64,000 bases of DNA from Herbaspirillum rubrisubalbicans (GCF_003719195.1 NZ_CP024996.1:3534001-3598000); one strand, 5' to 3'. Positions 11,805 to 21,460 are shown, numbered from the stretch's first letter. The notes: a model not told the origin generated them from the sequence alone. Numbers and translations: made by a program.

Positions 11805-14669
11805 TTACTTGGTCAGCACAAAGCCCTTGAGCTTGGCGAAGGCGGTTTCGATCAGTGCCTTTTGCTGTGCGTAGTGCTTGTCGTAGTAACCGACGGCCGG
11901 CGAGGCGCTGGCCGGGCGGCCTGCATAGGCCAACTTCTGACCTTCGGAGAGATTCTCGAAGATGTTGTGCTGGATCTGCAGCCATGCGCCCTGGTTCTGC
12001 GGCTCGTCCTGTGCCCACACCAGTTCGTTGAAGTTGGGGAACTGCTTCAACGCGGCCGCGAAGGCCTTGTGCGGGAACGGATACAACTGCTCGACGCGGA
12101 TGATGGCGGTATCGGTCTGACCACGTTCCTTGCGGGCGTTGACCAGGTCGTAGTACACCTTGCCCGAGCAGGCAACGATGCGCTTGACCTTCTTGGCGTC
12201 GATGGTTTCATCGACTTCCGGGATCACGGTCTGGAACGAACCCTTGGCCAGGTCGGACAGCGGGGAACCGGCATCCTTGTTACGCAGCAGCGACTTCGGG
12301 GTCATGATGATCAGCGGCTTGCGGAACAGGCGGATCATCTGGCGACGCAGCAGGTGGAAGATCTGCGCAGCGGTGGTGGGCTGCACGACCTGCATGTTGT
12401 TGTCGGCGCACAGCTGGAGGTAACGCTCGATACGTGCCGAAGAGTGTTCCGGGCCCTGGCCTTCATAGCCGTGGGGCAGCATCTGCACCAGGCCCGAGGC
12501 ACGGCCCCACTTCACTTCGCCGGAGCTGATGAACTGGTCCATCACGACCTGGGCACCGTTGGCGAAGTCGCCGAACTGGGCTTCCCAGATGGTCAGGGTG
12601 TTCGGTTCAGCAGTCGAGTAGCCGTATTCGAAGGCCAGCACGGCTTCTTCGGACAGCACCGAGTCGATCACGGTGAAGGTGGACTGGTTCTCGGCCACAT
12701 TCTGCAGCGGGATGAAGGTACCGGCATCCCAACGCTCGCGGTTCTGGTCGTGCAGCACGGCGTGACGGTGGGTGAAGGTGCCACGGCCGGCATCCTGGCC
12801 GGTCAGGCGCACGGCATAGCCGGAGGAAACCAGGCTGGCGTAGGCCAGGTGTTCACCCATGCCCCAGTCCAGGTTCATTTCGCCACGGCCCATGGCGGCG
12901 CGGTCGTTCAAGACCTTCTCGACCAGCGAGTGCACCTTGAAGCCTTCCGGCACGGAGGTGATCTTGGTGGCCAGGCGCTTCAGTTCAGCCAGCGGCACGG
13001 CGGTTTCGGCCGCGTCGGTCCACTTGCGGTTCAGAAACGGCAGCCAGTCGACGGCGTACTTGCTCTTGAAGTTGGTCAGCACCGGATCGATGGCGTGCTT
13101 ACCGGCGTCCATCGCGGCGCGGTAAGCCTTGACCAGTTCTTCGCCGCCATCGGCGGGGATGGTCTGCTGGGTCACCAGCTTGTCTGCGTACAGCTTGCGG
13201 GTGCCGGGGTGCTGGGCGATCTTCTTGTACATCAGCGGCTGGGTCAGAGCAGGGGTATCTTGCTCGTTGTGGCCCAGCTTGCGGAAGCAGATGATGTCGA
13301 CCACGATGTCCTTCTTGAACTTCATGCGGTAGTCGACAGCGATCTGGGTGGCGAACACGACGGCTTCCGGATCATCGCCGTTGACGTGCAGCACCGGGGC
13401 TTCGATCATCTTGACCACGTCCGAGCAGTACAGGGTCGAACGGGAGTCGCGCGGGTCGGAAGTGGTGAAGCCGATCTGGTTGTTGATGACGATGTGAACG
13501 GTACCGCCCGTGCCGTAGCCACGGGTCTGTGCCAGGTTCAGGGTTTCCATCACCACGCCTTGGCCGGCGAAGGCGGCATCGCCGTGCACCAGGATCGGCA
13601 GCACTTGCGAACCATCCTTGTCGCCGCGGCGGTCCATACGGGCCTTGACCGAACCCTCGACCACCGGGTTGACGATTTCCAGGTGGGACGGGTTGAAGGC
13701 CAGCGACAGGTGGACCGGACCGCCAGGGGTGGAGACGTCGGAGGAGAAACCTTGGTGGTACTTGACGTCACCGGCCGGCAGGTCGTCAGCGTGACGGCCT
13801 TCGAATTCGGAGAACAGTTCCTGCGGGGTCTTGCCCAGGATGTTGACCAGCACGTTCAGACGGCCGCGGTGGGCCATGCCGATCACGATTTCCTGCACGC
13901 CCTTTTCACCGGCGCGCTGGATGGTTTCATCCAGGGAGGCGATGAAGGATTCGCCGCCTTCCAGCGAGAAGCGCTTCTGGCCGACGTACTTTGTGTGGAG
14001 GTAGCGTTCCAGGCCTTCAGCGGCGGTCAGGCGTTCCAGGATGTGCTTCTTCTTCTCGGAGGAGAAGCTGGGAACGGCACGGGTCGGCTCCAGGCGCTCT
14101 TCCAGCCAGCGCACTTCCGACATGTCGGAAATGTAGGTGAACTCGGCACCGATGGAGCGCGTGTAGGTGTCGCGCAGCATCTGCAGCAGGTCGCGCAGGG
14201 AAGCGGTTTCCGGGCCGAAGTAGGTGTTGTTGATGTTGAACACGATGTCCATGTCGGCGTCAGTAAAGCCGTAGAAGGACGGATCGAGTTCGGGGATGTT
14301 GGGGCGTTCCTGGCGTTGCAGCGGGTCCAGGTTGGCGAAACGGGAACCGAGGTCACGGTAGCCGGCGATCAGCTGGGTAACAGCGACGCGCTTGCGGCCC
14401 ATGTCGGAGTCGGCGGAAGCGATGACGGTGCGGATCGGGCCTTGTTTGGCGCGTTCGGCGAAGGAAGCGATCACCGGAGCGTGGGCCACGTCAGGACGGG
14501 TCGAGCCGTCAGTTGCGGGCACGTGTTGCACGGCGTCGAAGTAAGCACGCCAGTTGTCAGGGACGGAGCCGGGGTTGTTCAGGTAGGCTTCGTACAGTTC
14601 TTCGATGTACGGAGCATTCCCACCGAACAGGTAGGAGTTGATGTTGTATTGCTCGTAGAGCTTTGTCAT
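11805..14669 (-). CDS. odhA: 2-Oxoglutarate dehydrogenase E1 component
   Basis: This 954-residue thiamine-diphosphate enzyme (SucA type) decarboxylates 2-oxoglutarate and hands the succinyl group to OdhB. Visible features are the N-terminal E1o signature (YLFGGNAPYIEELYEAYL), GMAHRGRLNVLVNILGK, GDAAFAGQGVVMETLNLA with the diphosphate-binding region, and the C-terminal QDEPQNQGAW motif. Length matches the family. A good Shine-Dalgarno site (AAAGGTGAGC) precedes ATG 14669. It starts the odhA-odhB unit, and gltA upstream is insulated by a strong terminator. Confidence 0.97.
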   Translation of the reverse strand: MTKLYEQYNINSYLFGGNAPYIEELYEAYLNNPGSVPDNWRAYFDAVQHVPATDGSTRPDVAHAPVIASFAERAKQGPIRTVIASADSDMGRKRVAVTQLIAGYRDLGSRFANLDPLQRQERPNIPELDPSFYGFTDADMDIVFNINNTYFGPETASLRDLLQMLRDTYTRSIGAEFTYISDMSEVRWLEERLEPTRAVPSFSSEKKKHILERLTAAEGLERYLHTKYVGQKRFSLEGGESFIASLDETIQRAGEKGVQEIVIGMAHRGRLNVLVNILGKTPQELFSEFEGRHADDLPAGDVKYHQGFSSDVSTPGGPVHLSLAFNPSHLEIVNPVVEGSVKARMDRRGDKDGSQVLPILVHGDAAFAGQGVVMETLNLAQTRGYGTGGTVHIVINNQIGFTTSDPRDSRSTLYCSDVVKMIEAPVLHVNGDDPEAVVFATQIAVDYRMKFKKDIVVDIICFRKLGHNEQDTPALTQPLMYKKIAQHPGTRKLYADKLVTQQTIPADGGEELVKAYRAAMDAGKHAIDPVLTNFKSKYAVDWLPFLNRKWTDAAETAVPLAELKRLATKITSVPEGFKVHSLVEKVLNDRAAMGRGEMNLDWGMGEHLAYASLVSSGYAVRLTGQDAGRGTFTHRHAVLHDQNRERWDAGTFIPLQNVAENQSTFTVIDSVLSEEAVLAFEYGYSTAEPNTLTIWEAQFGDFANGAQVVMDQFISSGEVKWGRASGLVQMLPHGYEGQGPEHSSARIERYLQLCADNNMQVVQPTTAAQIFHLLRRQMIRLFRKPLIIMTPKSLLRNKDAGSPLSDLAKGSFQTVIPEVDETIDAKKVKRIVACSGKVYYDLVNARKERGQTDTAIIRVEQLYPFPHKAFAAALKQFPNFNELVWAQDEPQNQGAWLQIQHNIFENLSEGQKLAYAGRPASASPAVGYYDKHYAQQKALIETAFAKLKGFVLTK

Positions 14670-15036
14670 TTGCTCACCTTTCTTCGCGCTTCGCGAGATT
14701 AGCGGGTTTCTACACCTTCCGCGACACGGCCTGACCGGTTAGCGGATTGCATCAAGTTGTGGGGGAAGGACTTTGTCTACCTGAACTTCTGTACGTCATC
14801 CAGTCAGCGCAACGGAATTATATCTCCTAATATCAAATAAAAAAGCGAATCCTCAGGGATTCGCTTTTTTATTTGAAACATGAAGCAACAGGCATTTCTC
14901 GCTACCAATGCGCGCCTGCAAAGCCTTGCCGGACGGGCTTTTCACCCTCCTCCCGACCATCCCGGAAGACGGGAAACAAGGCTATCCGGCAGGCATTGTT
15001 GTCCGTCCGACTAGGCAGACGGACAACAGCGTGCGA
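14670..15036. other. gltA-odhA intergenic region
   Basis: This 367-bp spacer has no convincing gene. It holds a hairpin next to the gltA stop (arms 14997-15007 and 15018-15028, TGTTGTCCGTC and its complement), the strong terminator at 14834-14875, and about 160 bp of odhA leader and presumed promoter in which I could not fix a clear -35/-10 pair. Confidence 0.6.
14834..14875 (-). terminator. Strong intrinsic terminator after gltA
   Basis: The arms CAAATAAAAAAGCGAATCC (14834-14852) and GGATTCGCTTTTTTATTTG (14857-14875) are perfectly complementary over 19 bp with a 4-nt loop. A/T tracts on both sides would let it work in either direction. It lies about 160 bp beyond the gltA stop and isolates gltA from odhA. 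Confidence 0.88.
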
Positions 15037-16338
15037 TCAGCGCTTGTCCATCGGCGGCACGTCGCGGCGCGGCGAACCGACGAACAGCTGACGGGGACGG
15101 CCGATCTTCTGTTCCGGATCCGAGATCATTTCGTTCCACTGTGCGATCCAGCCGATGGTACGGGCCATGGCGAAGATGCAGGTGAACATCGAGGTCGGAA
15201 TGCCCAGGGCGCGCTGCACGATGCCCGAGTAGAAGTCGACGTTCGGGTACAGCTTGCGGGAGACGAAGTATTCGTCTTCCAGCGCGATCTTTTCCAGCTC
15301 CATGGCCAGCTTGAACAGCGGGTCGTCGTGCAGTCCCAGTTCGTTCAGGACTTCGTAGCAGGTTTCGCGCATCAGCTTGGCACGCGGGTCGTAGTTCTTG
15401 TAGACGCGGTGGCCGAAGCCCATCAGCTTCACGCCGGAGTTCTTGTCCTTCACTTGCGTAATGAACTCGGGGATCTTGTCGACCGAACCGATCTGTTCCA
15501 GCATGTTCAGTGCGGCTTCGTTGGCGCCGCCGTGGGCCGGGCCCCACAGGCAGGCGATACCGGCGGCGATACATGCGAACGGGTTGGCACCAGAGGAGCC
15601 GGCCAGACGCACGGTCGAGGTCGAAGCGTTCTGTTCGTGGTCGGCGTGCAGGATCAGGATGCGGTCCAGCGCGCGCACCAGCACTTCATTGACCTGGTAC
15701 TCTTCGCACGGGTTGGCAAACATCATGCGCATGAAGTTGGCGGTATAGGACAGGTCGTTGCGCGGATAGACGAACGGCTGGCCGATGCTGTACTTGTAAG
15801 CCATGGCCACCAGGGTCGGCAGCTTGGCGATCATGCGGATGGCCGAGACTTCGCGGTGGTTGGCGTTGGAGATGTCCAGCGAGTCGTGGTAGAAGGCCGA
15901 CAGCGCGCCCACGGAACCGGTCAGCACGGCCATCGGGTGCGCATCGCGGCGGAAGCCACGGAAGAAGAAGTTCATCTGCTCGTGCACCATGGTGTGCTCG
16001 GTCACGGTCTTGACGAATTCTTCCTTCTGCTTGGCATTGGGCAGCTCACCGTGCAGCAGCAGGTAGCAGGATTCCAGGAAGTCGCAGTTCACCGCCAGCT
16101 GTTCGATCGGGTAGCCGCGATACAGCAGCTCGCCCTTGTCGCCATCGATGTAGGTGATGGAGGAATTGCAGGAAGCGGTCGACATGAAGCCCGGGTCATA
16201 GGTGAACTTGCCGGTGGCGCCGTAGAGCTTACGGATATCGATCACATCAGGGCCGATGCTGCCTTTGTAGATAGGAAAATCTACGGACGGAGAGCCGTCG
16301 GAGAACGACAGGGTAGCTTTGATATCGGTATTGGACAT
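15037..16338 (-). CDS. gltA: Citrate synthase (type II)
   Basis: This 433-residue enzyme condenses oxaloacetate and acetyl-CoA. I start it at ATG 16338 ([16 protein letters not shown]), which is preceded by AAAAGGAAAAGC, a good ribosome-binding site; the frame's further 64 upstream codons are not citrate-synthase-like. Family motifs include [24 protein letters not shown] and [14 protein letters not shown] with a catalytic His. Length matches hexameric, NADH-sensitive type II enzymes. It follows sdhE by 160 bp in the TCA cluster. Confidence 0.97.
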   Translation of the reverse strand: MSNTDIKATLSFSDGSPSVDFPIYKGSIGPDVIDIRKLYGATGKFTYDPGFMSTASCNSSITYIDGDKGELLYRGYPIEQLAVNCDFLESCYLLLHGELPNAKQKEEFVKTVTEHTMVHEQMNFFFRGFRRDAHPMAVLTGSVGALSAFYHDSLDISNANHREVSAIRMIAKLPTLVAMAYKYSIGQPFVYPRNDLSYTANFMRMMFANPCEEYQVNEVLVRALDRILILHADHEQNASTSTVRLAGSSGANPFACIAAGIACLWGPAHGGANEAALNMLEQIGSVDKIPEFITQVKDKNSGVKLMGFGHRVYKNYDPRAKLMRETCYEVLNELGLHDDPLFKLAMELEKIALEDEYFVSRKLYPNVDFYSGIVQRALGIPTSMFTCIFAMARTIGWIAQWNEMISDPEQKIGRPRQLFVGSPRRDVPPMDKR

Positions 16339-16498
16339 AGCTTTTCCTTTTGCTGGGATGGTGAAACCGTTAATCAAACGCCGCGACCGCAAGCCGGGCT
16401 GCATCGTGGTGCGGATGCGCCGGGGGGGCGAGTTGGAGCCGGCCGCGATCGGGCAAAATCCGTCTGGCTTGTGGCCAGGCGCAATATTCGTGCAACAG

Positions 16499-16783
16499 TC
16501 AGGCAGTACGCAGTGTCTTGAGCAACGCATGCACTTGGGGCAAATCGACCGCCGCTTCGGGCTCCTTGCGAGCCAGCAACAGGTCCATCAGGTCGTTGTC
16601 AGTCAGGTCCATCAGGCGCGAAAAGGCATCCACCTCGTCGTCGCTCATCTCGGCCTCATGGGCATCGAGATAGCGCGTCAGGATCAGGTCGTTCTCCAGC
16701 AGCCCGCGGCGCGCACGCCAGCGCAGTCGCGCTCGTTTGGCCGGATCATCCTGGTGACGCTGCTCAGTCGTGAACTCGCTCAT
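16499..16783 (-). CDS. sdhE: SdhE, FAD assembly factor for succinate dehydrogenase
   Basis: This small acidic helical protein (94 residues from ATG 16783; another in-frame ATG at 16798 adds five) has the family signature [11 protein letters not shown], which contains the RGxxE motif needed for covalent flavinylation of SdhA. A second helix is rich in Asp/Leu ([13 protein letters not shown]). Its position directly after sdhCDAB supports the call. The 133-bp sdhB-sdhE gap contains GC-rich inverted stretches but no clear terminator. Confidence 0.93.
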   Translation of the reverse strand: MSEFTTEQRHQDDPAKRARLRWRARRGLLENDLILTRYLDAHEAEMSDDEVDAFSRLMDLTDNDLMDLLLARKEPEAAVDLPQVHALLKTLRTA

Positions 16784-16916
16784 TTCTTGTCTTTCCATTC
16801 ACTTCAACCGCACCAAAACTGACTGGAACGGTCGGGGAAGCCGCTTGCAGCCCTGCTCCCCCTCGCTGCAGCCCGCCAACCACGGCGGGTCTGGCGGGCC
16901 GATCAACCGATAAGAC

Positions 16917-17627
16917 TTATACCGAACGACGAACCATCAGTTCCTTGATCTTGCCGATGGCCTTGTTGGGGTTCAGACCCTTGGGGCAGACATCGACGCA
17001 GTTCATGATGGAACGGCAACGGAACAGGCGGTACGGGTCTTCCAGATTGTCCAGACGCGCGCCGGTGGCTTCGTCGCGGCTGTCGGCGATGAAGCGGTAG
17101 GCTTGCAGCAGGCCAGCTGGGCCGACGAAACGGTCCGGGTTCCACCAGAACGACGGGCAGGAGGTCGAGCAGCAGGCGCACAGGATGCACTCGTAGACGC
17201 CATCAAGCTCTTCACGCTGTTCGGGCGACTGCAGGCGTTCCTTTTCGGGCGGAATGCTGTCGTTGATCAGGTAGGGCTTGATCGAGTCGTATTGCTTGAA
17301 GAAGTTGGTCATGTCCACGATCAGGTCGCGGATCACCGGCAGGCCAGGCAGCGGCTTCAGAACGATGGGTTCGGTCAGCTCGTTCAGATTGGTGATGCAG
17401 GCCAGACCGTTCTTGCCGTTGATGTTCATGGCGTCCGAGCCGCACACGCCTTCGCGGCAGGAGCGACGCAGCGCCAGCGAATCGTCCACATCGGACTTGA
17501 TGCGTTGCAGGGCGTCCAGCAGCATCTTGTCGGTGGGCTTCAACTCCACCGTCAGGTCTTGCATGTACGGCTTGTCGTCCTTGTCCGGATCGTAACGATA
17601 AATCTTGAATTTCAGGGTGCGAGTCAT
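16917..17627 (-). CDS. sdhB: Succinate dehydrogenase iron-sulfur subunit
   Basis: This 236-residue subunit carries electrons from the SdhA flavin to ubiquinone. The N-terminal ferredoxin domain has the [2Fe-2S] cysteines in SCREGVCGSDAM and GLAC. The C-terminal domain has the [4Fe-4S] and [3Fe-4S] ligands in CILCACCSTSCPSFWW and CRSIMNCVDVCPKGLNP. Length and motifs are complete. It starts 11 bp after the sdhA stop, so it is part of the sdhCDAB operon. Confidence 0.98.
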   Translation of the reverse strand: MTRTLKFKIYRYDPDKDDKPYMQDLTVELKPTDKMLLDALQRIKSDVDDSLALRRSCREGVCGSDAMNINGKNGLACITNLNELTEPIVLKPLPGLPVIRDLIVDMTNFFKQYDSIKPYLINDSIPPEKERLQSPEQREELDGVYECILCACCSTSCPSFWWNPDRFVGPAGLLQAYRFIADSRDEATGARLDNLEDPYRLFRCRSIMNCVDVCPKGLNPNKAIGKIKELMVRRSV

Positions 17628-17638
17628 GTTGCGACCTC

Positions 17639-19417
17639 TTAGAAAGTACGTGCTTTAGGTTTGAAGGTCTCGACGGTCAGCGGCTGCATGTTGACCGGCT
17701 TGTAGTCGAGACGATTCCCCTCGGAGAACCACAGCGTGTGCTTGAGCCAGTTCACGTCGTCGCGTTGCTCGTAGTCGCTGTGGGCGTGGGCGCCACGCGA
17801 TTCCTTGCGAGCTGCGGCCGAGGTGATGGTGGCCTTGGCGGTTTCGATCAGATTGTCCAGTTCCAGCGCTTCCACGCGGGCAGTGTTGAACACCTTGGAC
17901 TTGTCCTTGAACGAGACGTGCTTGCGGCGCTCGTCCAGCTCCATGATCTTCTTGTAGCCTTCCTGCAGCAGGGCGTCGGTACGGAACACGCCGCAGTACT
18001 TCTGCATGGTGGCACGGATGTCGTTGGCCACGTCTTGCACGCGCTCGGAACCGGTGCTGCTTTCCAGGTGCGCAATGCGCTCCAGCGAACGGTCCAGGGC
18101 GCCAGCCGGGATCGGCTTGTGGCTCTGGTCCTGCAGACGGGTGCCGACGATGTGGTTGCCGGCGGCGCGACCGAACACCACCAGGTCCAGCAGCGAGTTG
18201 GTGCCCAGGCGGTTGGCGCCGTGCACCGACACGCAGGCGCATTCGCCGATGGCGTACATGCCCTGCACCACTTCCTTCATCGAACCACCCTTGGGTGCGA
18301 CCACCTGACCATGGACGTTGGTGGGGATGCCACCCATCTGGTAGTGGATGGTCGGCACGACCGGGATCGGTTCCTTGGTCGCATCGACGTTGGCGAACTT
18401 GTGGGCGATTTCCAGGATCGAGGGCAGGCGCTTCTTGATGGTATCGGCACCGATGTGGCGCAGATCCAGCAGCACGTGATCCTTGTGGGGACCGACGCCA
18501 CGGCCTTCCTTGATTTCCTGGTCCATCGAACGCGAAACGAAGTCACGCGGGGCCAGATCCTTCAGGGTCGGCGCGTAGCGCTCCATGAAGCGTTCGCCGT
18601 TGCTGTTGATCAGGATGCCGCCTTCGCCGCGCACGCCTTCGGTGATCAGCACGCCCGCGCCGGCCACGCCGGTGGGGTGGAACTGCCAGAATTCCATGTC
18701 CTGCAGCGGCAGGCCGGCACGCGCGGCCATGCCCATACCGTCGCCGGTATTGATGAAGGCATTGGTCGAGGCGGCCCAGATACGACCTGCACCGCCGGTG
18801 GCGAACAGGGTGGTCTTGGCGTGCAGCATCATGATTTCGCCGGTTTCCATTTCCAGCGCGACCACGCCGAGGACATCGCCCTCTTCGTTGCGGATCAGGT
18901 CCAGCGCCATCCATTCGACGAAGAAGTGGGTCTTGGCGCGCACGTTACGCTGGTACAGGGTGTGCAGCAGCGCGTGACCGGTACGGTCAGCGGCGGCACA
19001 GGCACGCTGCACCGGCTTTTCGCCCAGGTTGGCGGTGTGACCACCGAACGGACGCTGGTAGATGGTGCCATCCGGGTTGCGGTCGAAGGGCATACCGAAG
19101 TGTTCCAGCTCGTAGACGGCCTTCGGTGCTTCGCGGCACATGAATTCGATGGCGTCCTGGTCGCCCAGGTAGTCCGAACCCTTGACGGTATCGAACATGT
19201 GCCAGTACCAGTTGTCTTCGGACATATTGCCCAGCGAAGCGCCGATGCCGCCTTGGGCAGCCACGGTGTGCGAGCGGGTCGGGAAGACCTTGGACAGGAC
19301 AGCGACGTTCAGGCCGGCTTCGGCCAGTTGCAGCGAGGCGCGCATACCGGAGCCACCGGCGCCGACGATGACCGCGTCAAAGCGGCGGGTAGTGATGGCG
19401 GATTTGATTGCAGCCAC
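17639..19417 (-). CDS. sdhA: Succinate dehydrogenase flavoprotein subunit
   Basis: This is the catalytic, covalently FAD-bound subunit oxidising succinate to fumarate, 592 residues from a GTG start at 19417. GTG is chosen because GGAGAAAC lies at ideal spacing and it begins 2 bp after the sdhD stop; longer in-frame starts would run into sdhD. The FAD motif VGAGGSGMRASLQL is followed by PTRSHTVAAQGG, with His50 as the likely flavin attachment site. Further motifs are QFHPTGVAGAGVLITEG and RLGTNSLLDLVVFGR. The protein is complete. Confidence 0.97.
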   Translation of the reverse strand: MAAIKSAITTRRFDAVIVGAGGSGMRASLQLAEAGLNVAVLSKVFPTRSHTVAAQGGIGASLGNMSEDNWYWHMFDTVKGSDYLGDQDAIEFMCREAPKAVYELEHFGMPFDRNPDGTIYQRPFGGHTANLGEKPVQRACAAADRTGHALLHTLYQRNVRAKTHFFVEWMALDLIRNEEGDVLGVVALEMETGEIMMLHAKTTLFATGGAGRIWAASTNAFINTGDGMGMAARAGLPLQDMEFWQFHPTGVAGAGVLITEGVRGEGGILINSNGERFMERYAPTLKDLAPRDFVSRSMDQEIKEGRGVGPHKDHVLLDLRHIGADTIKKRLPSILEIAHKFANVDATKEPIPVVPTIHYQMGGIPTNVHGQVVAPKGGSMKEVVQGMYAIGECACVSVHGANRLGTNSLLDLVVFGRAAGNHIVGTRLQDQSHKPIPAGALDRSLERIAHLESSTGSERVQDVANDIRATMQKYCGVFRTDALLQEGYKKIMELDERRKHVSFKDKSKVFNTARVEALELDNLIETAKATITSAAARKESRGAHAHSDYEQRDDVNWLKHTLWFSEGNRLDYKPVNMQPLTVETFKPKARTF

Positions 19418-19419
19418 GA

Positions 19420-19785
19420 TTAGTTTCTCCACAGAATCTGCGCGGCATAGCCAGCGCAAGCGATCAGCCACACGATAGTGGCAACTTGCAGGACCAGACG
19501 CAGGCCAACGAGCTTGACGTAGTCCATGAGCGCATCACGCACGCCGATCCAGGCGTGGAAAAACAGCGCCATGAACACGGCAAAGGTGGCCACCTTGAAC
19601 CACTGACGCGAGAACAGCGCCGCCCAGCCCTCGTAGCTGAAGTGGGTCGAGGTGAAGAAGCACACCAGCAGGATCACGGTGTAGATCGCCATTACCACGG
19701 CGGTGGCGCGTTGCGCCATCCAGTCACGCAGGCCATAGTGAGCGCCCACGACCAGGCGCTTGGGTCCGATGTTGTTATCAGCCAT
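19420..19785 (-). CDS. sdhD: Succinate dehydrogenase membrane anchor subunit D
   Basis: This 121-residue integral membrane subunit has three hydrophobic segments (about residues 30-50, 65-85 and 95-118). Together with SdhC it anchors the SdhAB head and forms the heme b and ubiquinone site. The tract DWMAQRATAVVMAIYTVIL is typical of SdhD. It starts 2 bp after the sdhC stop and ends 2 bp before the sdhA GTG, showing tight operon packing. Confidence 0.94.
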   Translation of the reverse strand: MADNNIGPKRLVVGAHYGLRDWMAQRATAVVMAIYTVILLVCFFTSTHFSYEGWAALFSRQWFKVATFAVFMALFFHAWIGVRDALMDYVKLVGLRLVLQVATIVWLIACAGYAAQILWRN

Positions 19786-19787
19786 TT

Positions 19788-20198
19788 TCAGAATGCTCCG
19801 AACAGTTTCAATGCGACCAGGACCATCAGCGTGATGCTGACCACCAGGACCGTTGCCGAGGACTTGCGTGCGCTGTCCTTGTCCAGACCGATGTGGTTAT
19901 CCATGATCAGGTGGCGGATGCCGGCACAGAAGTGGTGGAGATAGGCCCAGGACAGGGCCAGGATGACGAGCTTGACGAACCAGCCCGATGCCAGGCCCTT
20001 GAGATAGGCGAAAGTACCTTCCGAGAGCAGGCTGCTGTCCAACAGGAACAGGATGAAAGGCAGCATCAGGAACAGGAACAGACCGCTGATGCGGTGCATG
20101 ATCGAGACGATGGCAGCCAAAGGCATACGGTAGCCGGCAATTTGGGTTAGGTGTATGTTACGAAATTGCGGCCGTTGTGGTTTAGCGGCTTCAGACAT
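19788..20198 (-). CDS. sdhC: Succinate dehydrogenase cytochrome b556 subunit
   Basis: This 136-residue subunit has the family start (RPQFRNIHLTQIAGYRMPLAAIVS, quoted as two linked segments RPQFRNIHL and RMPLAAIVSIMHRISG), three membrane helices, and the heme ligand motif HFCAGIRHLIMD, with His89 as the predicted axial ligand. A good ribosome-binding site (GAGGAGAACC) precedes ATG 20198. It is the first structural gene of sdhCDAB, 166 bp downstream of the GntR regulator gene on the same strand. Confidence 0.95.
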   Translation of the reverse strand: MSEAAKPQRPQFRNIHLTQIAGYRMPLAAIVSIMHRISGLFLFLMLPFILFLLDSSLLSEGTFAYLKGLASGWFVKLVILALSWAYLHHFCAGIRHLIMDNHIGLDKDSARKSSATVLVVSITLMVLVALKLFGAF

Positions 20199-20364
20199 AC
20201 AAGGTTCTCCTCAGTTTAAAACAATCATGCAATTTTCGCCGATTTTCGAAATCACCATCAACTTTTATTGCGCTTCGCAGCACGTCGACAAGGCGTGACA
20301 CCAGCCCTTCTCCACTGGACAGGCCAGGCTCGCCAGCGTCTTGCAACAACCGGCAACGGATTGC

Positions 20365-21150
20365 TCAGCTCAACTCGCTTTGGTAATGATGATTCGTCGT
20401 CAGGTACAGTCCGCGCCGCATCTCCACCGGCTTGTCGCCATAGGTAAATGAAGCCCGCTCCACACTCAGCAACGGCGTTTGGGGCGCTACGCCCAGAAAC
20501 TCTGCAGCATCCTGATCCGCCCCGACGGCACGGATGCGCTCTTCGGCACGGATCATGCGGGTGCCGAACTCCGACTCGAACAGGCCATACAGCGGGCCGC
20601 GGTATTCCACCAGGCGCTCGGCCGTCAAGCCCTTGAAGATGGCGCCAGGCAGCCAGATATCTTCGAGGATGATGGGGGCGCCATTAAACGATTTTACCCG
20701 GCGAATGAAAATGACCGAGTCGCCCGACTTCATATCGAGCTGACGGGCCACTTCGGCCGAGGCGCGCACGCGCTTGACTTCGATGATCTTGTTTTCGGGA
20801 CGCTGCGGTTCTTCGCTATCGGCCATCAGCCGCAGGAAGCGGAACTGCGCCTGGGTCTCATGATGGGTAGCGACGAAGGTGCCCTTGCCTTGGCGGCGCA
20901 CCACCAGGTTTTCGGCCGCCAGTTCGTCGATGGCCTTGCGCACCGTGCCTTGACTGACCTTGAAACGACTACCCAACTCCACCTCGCTGGGAATGAGCTC
21001 ACCCGGCTTCCACTCGCCGGCTTCCAGGCGCTGCATGATGAGCGCCTTGATCTGCTGGTACAACGGACTGAAGGTGGGCGCCGGACTGGCGGCACCCGCC
21101 CCCGCGGCTTGCGCGTCGGCGTTGTTCGAATTGGGCAGGATCGAGCTCAT
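20365..21150 (-). CDS. GntR-family (HutC/UTRA type) transcriptional regulator of the TCA cluster
   Basis: This 261-residue regulator is read from ATG 21150, which has GAGGTT directly upstream; a start at 21192 would add 14 residues. The N-terminal winged helix-turn-helix spans about residues 30-100 (PSEVELGSRFKVSQGTVRKA; GKGTFVATH). The rest is a UTRA-type ligand domain (RRVKSFNGAPIILEDIWLPG). It lies at the head of sdhCDAB-sdhE-gltA-odhAB and is divergent from mdh, so control of TCA genes is the natural inference. The ligand is unknown. A perfect 18-bp palindrome 58 bp upstream is the likely autoregulatory operator. Confidence 0.88.
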   Translation of the reverse strand: MSSILPNSNNADAQAAGAGAASPAPTFSPLYQQIKALIMQRLEAGEWKPGELIPSEVELGSRFKVSQGTVRKAIDELAAENLVVRRQGKGTFVATHHETQAQFRFLRLMADSEEPQRPENKIIEVKRVRASAEVARQLDMKSGDSVIFIRRVKSFNGAPIILEDIWLPGAIFKGLTAERLVEYRGPLYGLFESEFGTRMIRAEERIRAVGADQDAAEFLGVAPQTPLLSVERASFTYGDKPVEMRRGLYLTTNHHYQSELS

Positions 21151-21207
21151 AACCTCGAATTTCACCACAAAACTCCTTCCGGCGTCCAGCAAAAACTAGG
21201 CAATAAT

Positions 21208-21225
21208 ATGTCTTATATAAGACAT
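21208..21225. promoter_or_regulatory. 18-bp perfect palindrome, candidate GntR operator
   Basis: ATGTCTTATATAAGACAT is fully self-complementary. It has the GT-N-TA-centred architecture seen in GntR-family operators, and lies between gntR and mdh. On the minus strand a TATTAT -10-like element follows it directly, so it would occupy the spacer of the gntR promoter. On the plus strand it ends 10 bp before a consensus -35 box. I see no second copy in this window. Confidence 0.7.
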
Positions 21226-21235
21226 AAGATATTGA

Positions 21236-21264
21236 TTGACAGCAGTCTTTCCCAGGCCTAAACT
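21236..21264 (+). promoter_or_regulatory. Sigma-70 promoter candidate toward mdh (distal)
   Basis: TTGACA (21236-21241, perfect -35) is separated by 17 bp from TAAACT (21259-21264). It lies 10 bp past the GntR palindrome and would give an mdh leader of about 345 nt. Confidence 0.6.
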
Positions 21265-21431
21265 CGCGAGCAGTCTGCAGAGCCGCAAGGCAGGCAGGGA
21301 GCGATGTACCGACCAGTAGACGCTAACGAGAATCGCTCTCATCCAGACCTCGCCCACGCGGCAATCTCATGCGAGCGGAACGCAAGTTTGACAGGTTTTT
21401 GATTTGTCGGCAGGACCCACCGCGAAAGCAA

Positions 21432-21460
21432 CTGACTCACTGCGTTTTCGACGGTATCAT
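21432..21460 (+). promoter_or_regulatory. Second promoter candidate upstream of mdh (proximal)
   Basis: CTGACT (21432-21437) and TATCAT (21455-21460) are 17 bp apart, 150 nt before mdh. The match is weaker than for the distal site; either or both could be used. Apart from these elements, the 466-bp gntR-mdh spacer shows no gene. Confidence 0.4.

Noticed and set aside
11862..14702. 946-codon open frame on the plus strand
   Set aside because: Antisense to odhA, with composition typical of a shadow frame and no recognisable motif.
17738..19423. 561-codon plus-strand frame
   Set aside because: Antisense to sdhA; shadow composition.
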